A program made the translations under genes and the position numbers. 64,000 bases of DNA from positions 1,534 to 65,533 of the forward strand of contig DXMU01000020.1 of NCBI GenBank assembly GCA_019414025.1, given 5' to 3'. Source of the stretch: Collinsella sp. (GTDB lineage: Bacteria > Actinomycetota > Coriobacteriia > Coriobacteriales > Coriobacteriaceae). Below, piece by piece: positions 8,187 to 15,562 of this stretch. How positions within the stretch are numbered: the stretch's first letter is position 1; the number at the start of each line of letters is the position of its first letter. The notes below the pieces were generated by a model, which had not been told where the DNA came from, made no database searches, and saw nothing but the letters and a program-made list of their open reading frames with translations.

Positions 8187-9812
8187 ATGAATTCATGTGC
8201 AAAACGATGCAAGTCTTATGGCGTTTTATTTGCTGTAATGTTTGTGGCTGCGTTATTAGTCGCAATTTATTATTGCAATTTGAAAACAGGGTTTCATGTT
8301 GACGAGCTGTGGACTTTCGGCCTCTCGAATAGTTTTTATTTTCCACATATTTTTTGGGAAAACAATATGGATGCCAACTGGATGGATCCTACGTTCATTC
8401 AGTCTTATTTGACAGTTGATACAGGGCATGTGTTTCGGTTTGATTCGGTTTTATATAATCTGAGTAATGACGCACATCCTCCTCTCTATTTTTTCATTAT
8501 TCATACCGTTTGCTCACTGTTTCCGAATGAATTTAGCAAATGGTTTGGCTTGGTTCCTAATCTATGTTTCTATTCACTCAGTTTAGTATTTTTATTTAAG
8601 CTTTCTTACAAAGTGTTTCAGAGTAAGCCAGTCGCTCTAATTTTAATGGCACTTTGGGCTTTCAGTCCCATAGCGTTAAATCTAGTGACCTACATTCGAA
8701 TGTATCTGTTATTGGTGACACTTGCCCTAGCATTTCTTGATGCGTTATACGATATGTTTAATGTTGCTTTCGCCAATCGATCGGTTTATTTCCGCCTATT
8801 TGTTATTTCTTTATTGGGGTTTTTAACCCACTTCTATTTCTATATTTATCTCTTTTTTGTTTCCTGTTTTTTTGCTATTTATTTTTGGGCAAGAAAAGGG
8901 TGGATGTTCTCCTTTAAATATGGAGTCACGATTGTCTTATCGGTTTGTCTGTCATTTATCATATTTCCTCCAGCATTAAGCAACATGTTTGGGAATCACT
9001 ATGTCGAATCGGCCTCATCGCAATCAGGGGTAATGGTATTACTTAGACGAATTTGGCAATTTCTAGGTTCGTCGTCCGTTGATTTGTTCTTCGGATCAAG
9101 GCTTCTTTTGATTGCCAGCTTCTGTTTGTCAATTGCCCTTTGTTTCTACTTACTATGGAATAAAAAAATTAATCGTGAGCATCCTGAGTCGATTTATATA
9201 GTTTTATTATTTAATTCATCCCTTGTTTTTTACGTCACAGCTTGCTATGTATCTCCTTTTACTTCGTCAAGATACATATGCTTAGCCTATCCAGGATTAC
9301 TGTTATTTGGATTTGGAATGTTCTTGTATCTATTTAGATATTTGCAAATTCGCTATAGAAATAATACTGATTTCAATTTTCGGGGCACTATTTTAGTTTC
9401 TGTTGTATTTGTTTGCGCAATTATTGCTGCAGATTCTGTTTTCTTTTCTTCCAATGCTTTGTATTTATATCCGAAATCTGCTGACAATGAAGCCGCAGTA
9501 GAGAAGTACGCGGGTTCAACGGGGCTCTTTGTCTCTTATGATTACTATCAGCTCACTGCGAAGCTATTAGAAGTTGCCAAATTGTCTCGCATTCATGCGC
9601 TGATTCCTGATCAGAAAGCTATTAGCAGTTTTTGCGATAGAAATTATATTGATTCTGATGATCTGGTTGTTTACATGAATAATCACGACTGCGAAGAAGA
9701 GGTTCTTTCTCAACTGAAAGATGAACTAGGATATAGTGGTTTTAAAAAACTGCCCGGATATACTCAAATCGATGATGGAACCTCTTGTTTTGTTTATGTC
9801 CTTTATAGATAA
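8187..9812 (+). CDS. Polytopic membrane glycosyltransferase, GT-C fold (GT39/ArnT/GtrC-like)
   Basis: A 541-residue, very hydrophobic protein with about ten membrane segments between residues ~12 and ~430 and a soluble C-terminal tail of about 110 residues. FHVDELWT just after the first membrane helix supplies the acidic pair typical of GT-C enzymes in the first extracytoplasmic loop, and DAHPPLYF and YIRMYLL are also typical. Such enzymes move a sugar from a polyprenyl-phosphate donor to an acceptor outside the membrane. It is followed closely by gtrA- and gtrB-like genes, so it fits the third, serotype-specific member of a Gtr system. The acceptor is unknown. Codon use is strongly AT-rich compared with the rest of the window, suggesting transfer. 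No close specific family is claimed. Confidence 0.8.
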   Translation: MNSCAKRCKSYGVLFAVMFVAALLVAIYYCNLKTGFHVDELWTFGLSNSFYFPHIFWENNMDANWMDPTFIQSYLTVDTGHVFRFDSVLYNLSNDAHPPLYFFIIHTVCSLFPNEFSKWFGLVPNLCFYSLSLVFLFKLSYKVFQSKPVALILMALWAFSPIALNLVTYIRMYLLLVTLALAFLDALYDMFNVAFANRSVYFRLFVISLLGFLTHFYFYIYLFFVSCFFAIYFWARKGWMFSFKYGVTIVLSVCLSFIIFPPALSNMFGNHYVESASSQSGVMVLLRRIWQFLGSSSVDLFFGSRLLLIASFCLSIALCFYLLWNKKINREHPESIYIVLLFNSSLVFYVTACYVSPFTSSRYICLAYPGLLLFGFGMFLYLFRYLQIRYRNNTDFNFRGTILVSVVFVCAIIAADSVFFSSNALYLYPKSADNEAAVEKYAGSTGLFVSYDYYQLTAKLLEVAKLSRIHALIPDQKAISSFCDRNYIDSDDLVVYMNNHDCEEEVLSQLKDELGYSGFKKLPGYTQIDDGTSCFVYVLYR

Positions 9813-9832
9813 CAGTGGGAAAAGGGTCTTTA

Positions 9833-10225
9833 ATGAAACGAGATTCGGTGATTCAATTTCTGAAGTTTTCGATTGTTGGACTTTCAAATACAATCGTTTC
9901 TTACTTAGTCTACGCGGCACTCCTTTTTATTGGAGTGAACTATATTGTCGCCAATATAGTTTCATATTTTGCTGGTGTCATCAATTCCTTCTATTGGAAC
10001 AATAAATTTGTTTTTGATAATGAGAGATCGGATTTGAGTTCACTTATTTCAAGTTTTTCCAAGCTGCTTGCTTCGAGTGCTTTTACTGGATTGATTATCA
10101 ACAACATCCTTTTGTACTTTTGGGTTAGTGTGCTTGGAATTTCTTCTATTCTTGGTCCACTGCTTAACTTGTTTGTAACTTATCCTCTTAATTATATTTT
10201 AAGTAAGTATTGGGCATTTAAGTGA
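9833..10225 (+). CDS. GtrA-family small membrane protein (putative lipid-linked sugar flippase)
   Basis: A 130-residue protein with four membrane segments and the usual GtrA opening (IQFLKFSIVGLSNTIVSYLV) and ending (NYILSKYWAFK). GtrA proteins are thought to flip polyprenyl-phosphate-sugar to the outer face of the membrane. The ATG at 9833 is preferred over the GTG at 9815 because AAAGGG sits 6 bases before it. Its stop overlaps the region of the next start, as expected for a translationally coupled gtrA-gtrB pair. The sequence is AT-rich like its neighbours. Confidence 0.85.
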   Translation: MKRDSVIQFLKFSIVGLSNTIVSYLVYAALLFIGVNYIVANIVSYFAGVINSFYWNNKFVFDNERSDLSSLISSFSKLLASSAFTGLIINNILLYFWVSVLGISSILGPLLNLFVTYPLNYILSKYWAFK

Positions 10226-10236
10226 TAGGTGCTTGC

Positions 10237-11217
10237 ATGACAAAGATGGACATATTGCCGATTCTCTATCTCGTGGTTCCTTGTTATAACGAGGAGAGCG
10301 TTTTGCGGGAAACCTCTAAAAGGCTTTTTGAGAAGTTTTCCACTTTAGTAAAATTGTCTCAGATTAATGCGAACAGTAAGGTTTTGTTAGTTGACGATGG
10401 GTCATCCGATAAGACTTGGGAGATCATCGAAAGTCTTCATCAATCTAATTCCTTATTCTGTGGGCTTAAGCTTTCTAGGAATTGTGGCCATCAGAAGGCT
10501 TTACTTTCTGGGTTACACAAGGCAGCGGAGTTTGCTGATTTAATAGCATCGATGGACGCTGATTTACAAGATGACATCAATGCGCTTGATGAAATGGTTT
10601 CAAGAGCTCGCGAAGGCTATGAAGTTGTATATGGTGTACGAAATGATCGTTCTAGCGATTCCTTTCTAAAACGTTTTACCGCACAATCTTTTTATCGCTT
10701 ACAGTCTTCGCTGGGTGTCGATGCTGTTTATAACCATGCTGACTATAGATTGATGTCCAAGCGTGCTGTTCTTGCATTGTCTCAATTCCGTGAGGTTAAT
10801 CTATTTCTTCGTGGTTTGGTTCCTTTAGTTGGTTTCAAATCTTGCTGCGTGTATTATTCGCGAGGGAAACGGTTTGCCGGCGAATCTAAATACACGCTCG
10901 GTAAAATGTTGTCATTTGCTTTTGAAGGTATAACGTCTTTTAGTACTAAACCGATTAGGATAATTACTCTCACCGGTTTAATCATTTCTATTTTTAGTTT
11001 ATTTGCACTTGTATATCTTTTAATTGGTCATTTTATTGGCGATGTACAAGTTGGCTGGACAAGCATTATTATGTCAATTTGGTGTCTTGGCGGACTCCAA
11101 CTTTTGGCTTTGGGTGTCATCGGCGAGTACGTTGGAAAGACTTATATGGAGACGAAGCATCGTCCTCGCTATTTTATTGAGGAATTTTTGTCCGATAAGG
11201 AGGACAAGGATGCCTAA
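10237..11217 (+). CDS. GtrB-like polyprenyl-phosphate glycosyltransferase (GT2, DPM1-like)
   Basis: A 326-residue GT2 enzyme that loads a sugar on undecaprenyl phosphate in the cytoplasm. It has LVVPCYNEE at the N-terminus, DDGSSDKTW, the nucleotide/metal-binding MDADLQDD, and the RFAGESKYTLGKM acceptor-side motif, followed by two C-terminal membrane helices (about residues 240-310), the classic GtrB plan. The ATG at 10237 has AGGTG ahead of it; a GTG at 10222 overlapping the gtrA stop is possible. With the GtrA and GT-C genes upstream it completes a three-part system for adding a side sugar outside the membrane. Donor sugar (glucose is typical for the family) cannot be told from sequence. 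Confidence 0.85.
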   Translation: MTKMDILPILYLVVPCYNEESVLRETSKRLFEKFSTLVKLSQINANSKVLLVDDGSSDKTWEIIESLHQSNSLFCGLKLSRNCGHQKALLSGLHKAAEFADLIASMDADLQDDINALDEMVSRAREGYEVVYGVRNDRSSDSFLKRFTAQSFYRLQSSLGVDAVYNHADYRLMSKRAVLALSQFREVNLFLRGLVPLVGFKSCCVYYSRGKRFAGESKYTLGKMLSFAFEGITSFSTKPIRIITLTGLIISIFSLFALVYLLIGHFIGDVQVGWTSIIMSIWCLGGLQLLALGVIGEYVGKTYMETKHRPRYFIEEFLSDKEDKDA

Positions 11218-12025
11218 AGTTAGTGTGTTGATGCCTTGTTTTAATGGTGCTAAGTACATTTTGAAGGCAATTGATTCGGTGTTAAGCCAGTCTTTCCGCG
11301 ATTTCGAATTATTAATTTTCGATGATCAGTCAACTGATGGAACATTTGAGATTGTTTCCAAGCTAACGGATTCTCGAATTAAGGTATTTAGAAACGCCAG
11401 TAATCTCGGTCTTGTTGGAAACTGGAATAATGCCATTGAGAAATCTTCTGGCGAGTATATTCATTTCCTCTTTCAGGATGATATTTTGTTACCCGGGGCT
11501 CTTGAGTCTGAGGTTGCAGCACTGGATGCTAATCCAAAGTGCTCCCTCTGCTTCAGCGCTTCATGTGTTATTGACTCGAATGGTGCCATTACAATGAAGA
11601 GGAGACCTTTTAAGCGGGATATGGTTTTAAAAGGCTCTGATTTTGCCCGCAAGACATTTCGAACTCATAATATTTATGGAGAGCCTTCTAATGTCATGTT
11701 TCGTAGAGATTGCTGGCAAAAGGTTGGACCCTTTAATGATTCTTTGTGTTACTCCCCTGATTGGGAGTATTGGATTCGTCTATCACTTAATGGTGATGTC
11801 TGCTATCTAGACTCAATTTATTCCTATTTTAGAGTGTGTAACGAATCTACTACGAACTCACTTTTTAAGGATAAAAAAGAGCAATTGAAACGCGATGAGT
11901 TTGATTTTGTGCGAGCAATCTGTTCACTCGATGGTATCAATATATCGTCGGTTGATTTAACCGCTCGTAAATTGTCGCTCTCAATCAGGAACATTGCTAA
12001 ACGGATTTATTTTTCCGTTCACTGA
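11210..12025 (+). CDS. GT2-family glycosyltransferase
   Basis: A 271-residue GT-A fold enzyme. VSVLMPCFNGAKYI, FDDQSTDGT and the FQDDILLPG metal-binding motif are plain, and DWEYWIRL matches the usual acceptor/catalytic-base region (ED-type). There is no membrane helix. The ATG at 11210 has AAGGAGGA 5 bases upstream and overlaps the end of the gtrB-like gene by 8 bases, so the two are coupled. It probably adds a sugar to the lipid-linked repeat unit of the surface polymer; donor and acceptor are unknown. It is the last AT-rich gene before an abrupt switch to very GC-rich rml genes. Confidence 0.8.
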   Translation: MPKVSVLMPCFNGAKYILKAIDSVLSQSFRDFELLIFDDQSTDGTFEIVSKLTDSRIKVFRNASNLGLVGNWNNAIEKSSGEYIHFLFQDDILLPGALESEVAALDANPKCSLCFSASCVIDSNGAITMKRRPFKRDMVLKGSDFARKTFRTHNIYGEPSNVMFRRDCWQKVGPFNDSLCYSPDWEYWIRLSLNGDVCYLDSIYSYFRVCNESTTNSLFKDKKEQLKRDEFDFVRAICSLDGINISSVDLTARKLSLSIRNIAKRIYFSVH

Positions 12026-12041
12026 CTTTGGAAGTGATTGA

Positions 12042-12941
12042 ATGAAAGGCATCATCCTCGCCGGCGGGTCCGGCACCCGCCTGTACCCGCTCACGCTCGT
12101 GACCTCCAAGCAGCTGCTGCCGGTCTACGACAAGCCCATGATCTACTACCCGCTTAGCACCCTCATGCTGGCGGGCATCCGGGACATCCTGGTCATCTCC
12201 ACCCCGACCGACCTGCCCAACTTCGAGCGCCTGCTCGGGGACGGCTCGCGCTACGGCGTGAACCTGTCCTACGCCGAGCAGCCGAGCCCGGACGGCCTGG
12301 CCCAGGCCTTCACCATCGGCGAGGGGTTCATCGCCGGCGAGCCGTGCGCGCTCGTCCTCGGCGACAACATCTTCCACGGCAACGGCCTGTCGCGGCACCT
12401 GACGCGCGCCGTCCAGAACGCCGAGTCGGGCCGCGCCACGGTCTTCGGCTACCACGTGGACGACCCCGAGCGCTTCGGCGTCGTGGAGTTCGACGGGGAG
12501 GGCAGGGCCGTCTCCATCGAGGAGAAGCCCGCGGAGCCCAAGAGTTCCTACGCCGTCACCGGCCTGTACTTCTACCCGGGCGACGTGGCCGCCAAGGCCC
12601 ATGGGGTCGAGCCTTCCGCGCGCGGCGAGCTGGAGATCACCGACCTCAACCGGATGTACCTGGTGGAGGGGACGCTGTCCGTGGTGACCCTCGGCCGCGG
12701 CTACGCGTGGCTCGACACCGGCACCATGGAGAGTCTGCACGAGGCCGCTGAGTTCGTCCGCGCCGTGGAGCACTCGCAGGACCTTCCCGTGTCCGTGCCC
12801 GAGGAGATCGCCTGGGAGAACGGCTGGATCACGACCGCCGGGCTCAAGGAGGCCGCCGAGGCCTACGGCAAGTCGGTCTACGGCCAGCACCTGAAGAAGG
12901 TCGCCGCCGGCGAGATCGTCAACAGCCCGCGCGAGTACTAA
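12042..12941 (+). CDS. rmlA: Glucose-1-phosphate thymidylyltransferase
   Basis: First step of dTDP-L-rhamnose synthesis: glucose-1-phosphate plus dTTP gives dTDP-glucose. The 299-residue length is standard for RmlA. It opens with KGIILAGGSGTRLYPLT (nucleotide-binding loop) and has SKQLLPVYDKPMIYYPL, LVLGDNIFHG, VEFDGEG, SIEEKP and AWLDTGT motifs in the expected order. Ribosome site GGAAG lies upstream of ATG 12042. It is the first of three genes (rmlA-rmlB-rmlCD) reading in one direction, with very GC-rich codons unlike the AT-rich gene just before it. Confidence 0.96.
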   Translation: MKGIILAGGSGTRLYPLTLVTSKQLLPVYDKPMIYYPLSTLMLAGIRDILVISTPTDLPNFERLLGDGSRYGVNLSYAEQPSPDGLAQAFTIGEGFIAGEPCALVLGDNIFHGNGLSRHLTRAVQNAESGRATVFGYHVDDPERFGVVEFDGEGRAVSIEEKPAEPKSSYAVTGLYFYPGDVAAKAHGVEPSARGELEITDLNRMYLVEGTLSVVTLGRGYAWLDTGTMESLHEAAEFVRAVEHSQDLPVSVPEEIAWENGWITTAGLKEAAEAYGKSVYGQHLKKVAAGEIVNSPREY

Positions 12942-12965
12942 TCCGATCCAATGGGAGATAGAAAC

Positions 12966-13988
12966 ATGTCTGAAGAGCTCTTCGAGCCCAGGAACATCAT
13001 CGTCACGGGCGGCTGCGGCTTCATCGGCAGCAACTTCGTGCACTACGTCGTGAACAGCCACCCGGGCGTCCACGTCACCGTCCTGGACAAGCTGACCTAC
13101 GCCGGCAACCCCGAGAACATCGCCGGGCTGCCCGCCGACCGCGTTGAGCTCGTCGTGGGCGACATCTGCGACGCCGAGCTGCTCGATGAGCTGGTGCCGG
13201 GCCACGACGCGATCGTGCACTACGCGGCCGAGAGCCACAACGACAACTCCATCGCCGACCCCGAGCCGTTCCTTCGCACCAACGTCGAGGGCACCTTCCG
13301 CCTGCTGGAGGCCGTCCGCAAATACGGCATCCGCTACCACCACGTCTCCACCGACGAGGTCTACGGCGACCTGGCGCTCGACGACCCGGCGAAGTTCACC
13401 GAGGAGACGCCCTACCACCCGTCCTCGCCGTACAGCTCGACCAAGGCCAGCTCCGACATGCTGGTCCGCGCCTGGACCCGCACCTACGGCCTGCGCGCCA
13501 CGATCTCCAACTGCTCCAACAACTACGGCCCCTACCAGCACGTGGAGAAGTTCATCCCCAGGCAGATCACCAACATCGTCGACGGCGTCCGCCCCAAGCT
13601 CTACGGCCGCGGCGAGAACGTCCGCGACTGGATCCACACCGAGGACCACTCCTCGGCCGTCTGGGACATCCTCACCAAGGGTCGCATAGGGGAGACCTAC
13701 CTCATCGGGGCCGACGGCGAGAGGAACAACATCACCGTGCTGCGCATGATCCTCGAGGCCATGGGCCGCGACCCCGGGGACTTCGACTGGGTCGCCGACC
13801 GCCCCGGCCACGACCGCCGCTACGCCATCGACAGCACGAAGCTCCAGCGCGAGCTCGGCTGGAGGCCGGCCCACACCGACTTCGCCGAGGGGCTCAGGGC
13901 CACGATCGACTGGTACGTCGCCAACGAGTCCTGGTGGCGCCCGGCCAAGGAGGCCACCGAGGCCAGGTATAGGGCTCAGGGGCAGTAG
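12966..13988 (+). CDS. rmlB: dTDP-glucose 4,6-dehydratase
   Basis: Second step of dTDP-rhamnose synthesis; a short-chain dehydrogenase-fold enzyme using NAD. GGCGFIGSNFVHY is the dinucleotide-binding loop, STDEVYGDL holds the catalytic Asp-Glu, and YSSTKASSD gives the Tyr-x-x-x-Lys pair; RNDWIH-like VRDWIHTEDH follows. The ATG at 12966 (340 residues) is favoured by GGGAG 7 bases upstream; the ATG at 12951 would add five residues and lacks a ribosome site. It lies 24 bases after rmlA and in the same GC-rich block. Confidence 0.95.
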   Translation: MSEELFEPRNIIVTGGCGFIGSNFVHYVVNSHPGVHVTVLDKLTYAGNPENIAGLPADRVELVVGDICDAELLDELVPGHDAIVHYAAESHNDNSIADPEPFLRTNVEGTFRLLEAVRKYGIRYHHVSTDEVYGDLALDDPAKFTEETPYHPSSPYSSTKASSDMLVRAWTRTYGLRATISNCSNNYGPYQHVEKFIPRQITNIVDGVRPKLYGRGENVRDWIHTEDHSSAVWDILTKGRIGETYLIGADGERNNITVLRMILEAMGRDPGDFDWVADRPGHDRRYAIDSTKLQRELGWRPAHTDFAEGLRATIDWYVANESWWRPAKEATEARYRAQGQ

Positions 13989-14002
13989 GAGGGGATAGAT
14001 CT

Positions 14003-15451
14003 ATGGCAGACATCGCATTCGAGAAGGACCTCTCCGTCGCCGAGACCGGCATAGAGGGCCTGATGGTCGTCGACCTCGCCGTCCACGGCGACTCGCGCGG
14101 CTGGTTCAAGGAGAACTGGCAGCGCGCCAAGATGTGCGCCCTGGGCATCCCCGACCTCCGCGTCGTCCAGAACAACGTCTCCTACAACGAGAAGAGGGGC
14201 GTCACCCGCGGCATCCACGCCGAGCCCTGGGACAAGTTCATCTCCGTGGCCCGCGGCTCGGTCTTCGGCGCCTGGGTGGACCTGCGCGAGGGCAGCGCCA
14301 CCTACGGCAAGGTCTACACGACCGTGCTGGACCCCTCCAAGGCCATCTACGTCCCGCGCGGCGTTGGCAACTCCTTCCAAGCGCTGGAGGATGGCACTGC
14401 ATACACATATTTGGTCGATGCGCACTGGTCTCTCGAACTCAAGAAGACCTACACGTTCGTGAACCTCGCCGACCCGGAGCTCGCCATCGACTGGCCGATC
14501 CCGCTGGACCAGGCCACCGTCTCCGAGGCGGACCTGAACCACCCGATGCTGAGGGACGTCGTCCCGATGGCGCCCAAGAGGACGCTCGTCACCGGCTGCA
14601 ACGGCCAGCTGGGCCGCGCGGTGCTCAGGCTGGCAGAGGAGCGCGGCGTGGCGAAGGACTTCGACTTCTGCGACATCGACACCTTCGACATGTCCGACCC
14701 GGACGCCTACTCAAAATACGACTGGTCGCTCTACGGCACCGTGATCAACTGCGGCGCCTACACGGCGGTCGACAGGGCCGAGACCCCCGAGGGCCGCGTG
14801 ACCGCCTGGAAGGCCAACGCGACGGGGCCGGCGCTGCTCGCCCGCACCTGCGCCGGGCACGGGATCACGCTCGTCCACGTGTCCTCCGACTACGTCTTCG
14901 ACGGCACGGCCGAGGTCCACACGGAGGACGAGCCTTTCAGCCCGCTTTCCGTCTACGGCCAGACCAAGGCCGCCGGCGACATCGCCGTGGCCGGCTGCCC
15001 GCGCCACTACATCATGCGCAGCTCCTGGGTCATCGGCGAGGGGCACAACTTCGTCAAGACGATGAAGTGCCTGTCCGACCGCGTCGCCGACCCGGAGGAC
15101 AAGCTCACTCAGGTCACCGTCGTGGACGACCAGCTGGGCCGCCTTACCTTCACGCGCGACATGGCCGCGGCCATCTTCCACGTGCTGGGGACGCACGCCC
15201 CCTACGGCACTTATAACTGCACCGGCTCCGGCGCCGTGAAGTCATGGGCCGACATCGCCCGCGCCGTCTTCGAGGCCGCCAACGGCAACGGCGACAGGGT
15301 CGTGCCGGTATCGACCGCCGACTACTACGCGAGTGCCGAGGGCCCCATCGCCCCGCGCCCGGTCCACTCCGCGCTCGACCTTTCCAAGCTCGAGTCGGTC
15401 GGCTTCCGAATGCCCGACTGGGAGGAAGAGCTAAAACTTCATTTTGATTAG
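14003..15451 (+). CDS. rmlCD: Fused dTDP-4-dehydrorhamnose 3,5-epimerase / dTDP-4-dehydrorhamnose reductase
   Basis: One 482-residue protein performs the last two steps to dTDP-L-rhamnose. Residues ~10-185 are an RmlC cupin (TRGIHAEPWDKFI, WVDLREGSATYG, YVPRGVGNSFQ). Residues ~193-482 are RmlD (TLVTGCNGQLGRAV for NADPH binding, HVSSDYVFDGT, YGQTKAAGD with Tyr-x-x-x-Lys, PRPVHSALD). These are separate genes in most bacteria. The ribosome site is AGGAGGGG ahead of ATG 14003. A short patch around 14375-14440 uses AT-ending codons unlike the rest. The product completes rhamnose supply for the polymer made by the neighbouring glycosyltransferases. Confidence 0.93.
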   Translation: MADIAFEKDLSVAETGIEGLMVVDLAVHGDSRGWFKENWQRAKMCALGIPDLRVVQNNVSYNEKRGVTRGIHAEPWDKFISVARGSVFGAWVDLREGSATYGKVYTTVLDPSKAIYVPRGVGNSFQALEDGTAYTYLVDAHWSLELKKTYTFVNLADPELAIDWPIPLDQATVSEADLNHPMLRDVVPMAPKRTLVTGCNGQLGRAVLRLAEERGVAKDFDFCDIDTFDMSDPDAYSKYDWSLYGTVINCGAYTAVDRAETPEGRVTAWKANATGPALLARTCAGHGITLVHVSSDYVFDGTAEVHTEDEPFSPLSVYGQTKAAGDIAVAGCPRHYIMRSSWVIGEGHNFVKTMKCLSDRVADPEDKLTQVTVVDDQLGRLTFTRDMAAAIFHVLGTHAPYGTYNCTGSGAVKSWADIARAVFEAANGNGDRVVPVSTADYYASAEGPIAPRPVHSALDLSKLESVGFRMPDWEEELKLHFD

Positions 15452-15463
15452 ATGCCTTTAGTA

Positions 15464-15504
15464 CATTGTTTGCATTCTTAAAATCAGTGAGAATGCAAAC
15501 AATG
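15464..15504 (+). terminator. 15-bp hairpin after rmlCD
   Basis: Perfect inverted repeat 15464-15478 with 15490-15504, loop of 11 bases, starting 12 bases past the rmlCD stop. There is no U-tract after it. It marks the end of the GC-rich block and may terminate transcription or protect the mRNA end. Confidence 0.6.
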
Positions 15505-15562
15505 CCATGGGCATTTATGCCATTTTGCCAAGTTGCACCAGGAATTTTTTGGATGGTTTTCA

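Noticed and set aside
11997..13874. 625-codon open frame on the minus strand opposite rmlA-rmlB
   Set aside because: It is antisense to two unmistakable genes in GC-rich DNA, has Val/Gly/Ala-heavy composition and no recognisable domain; a codon shadow.
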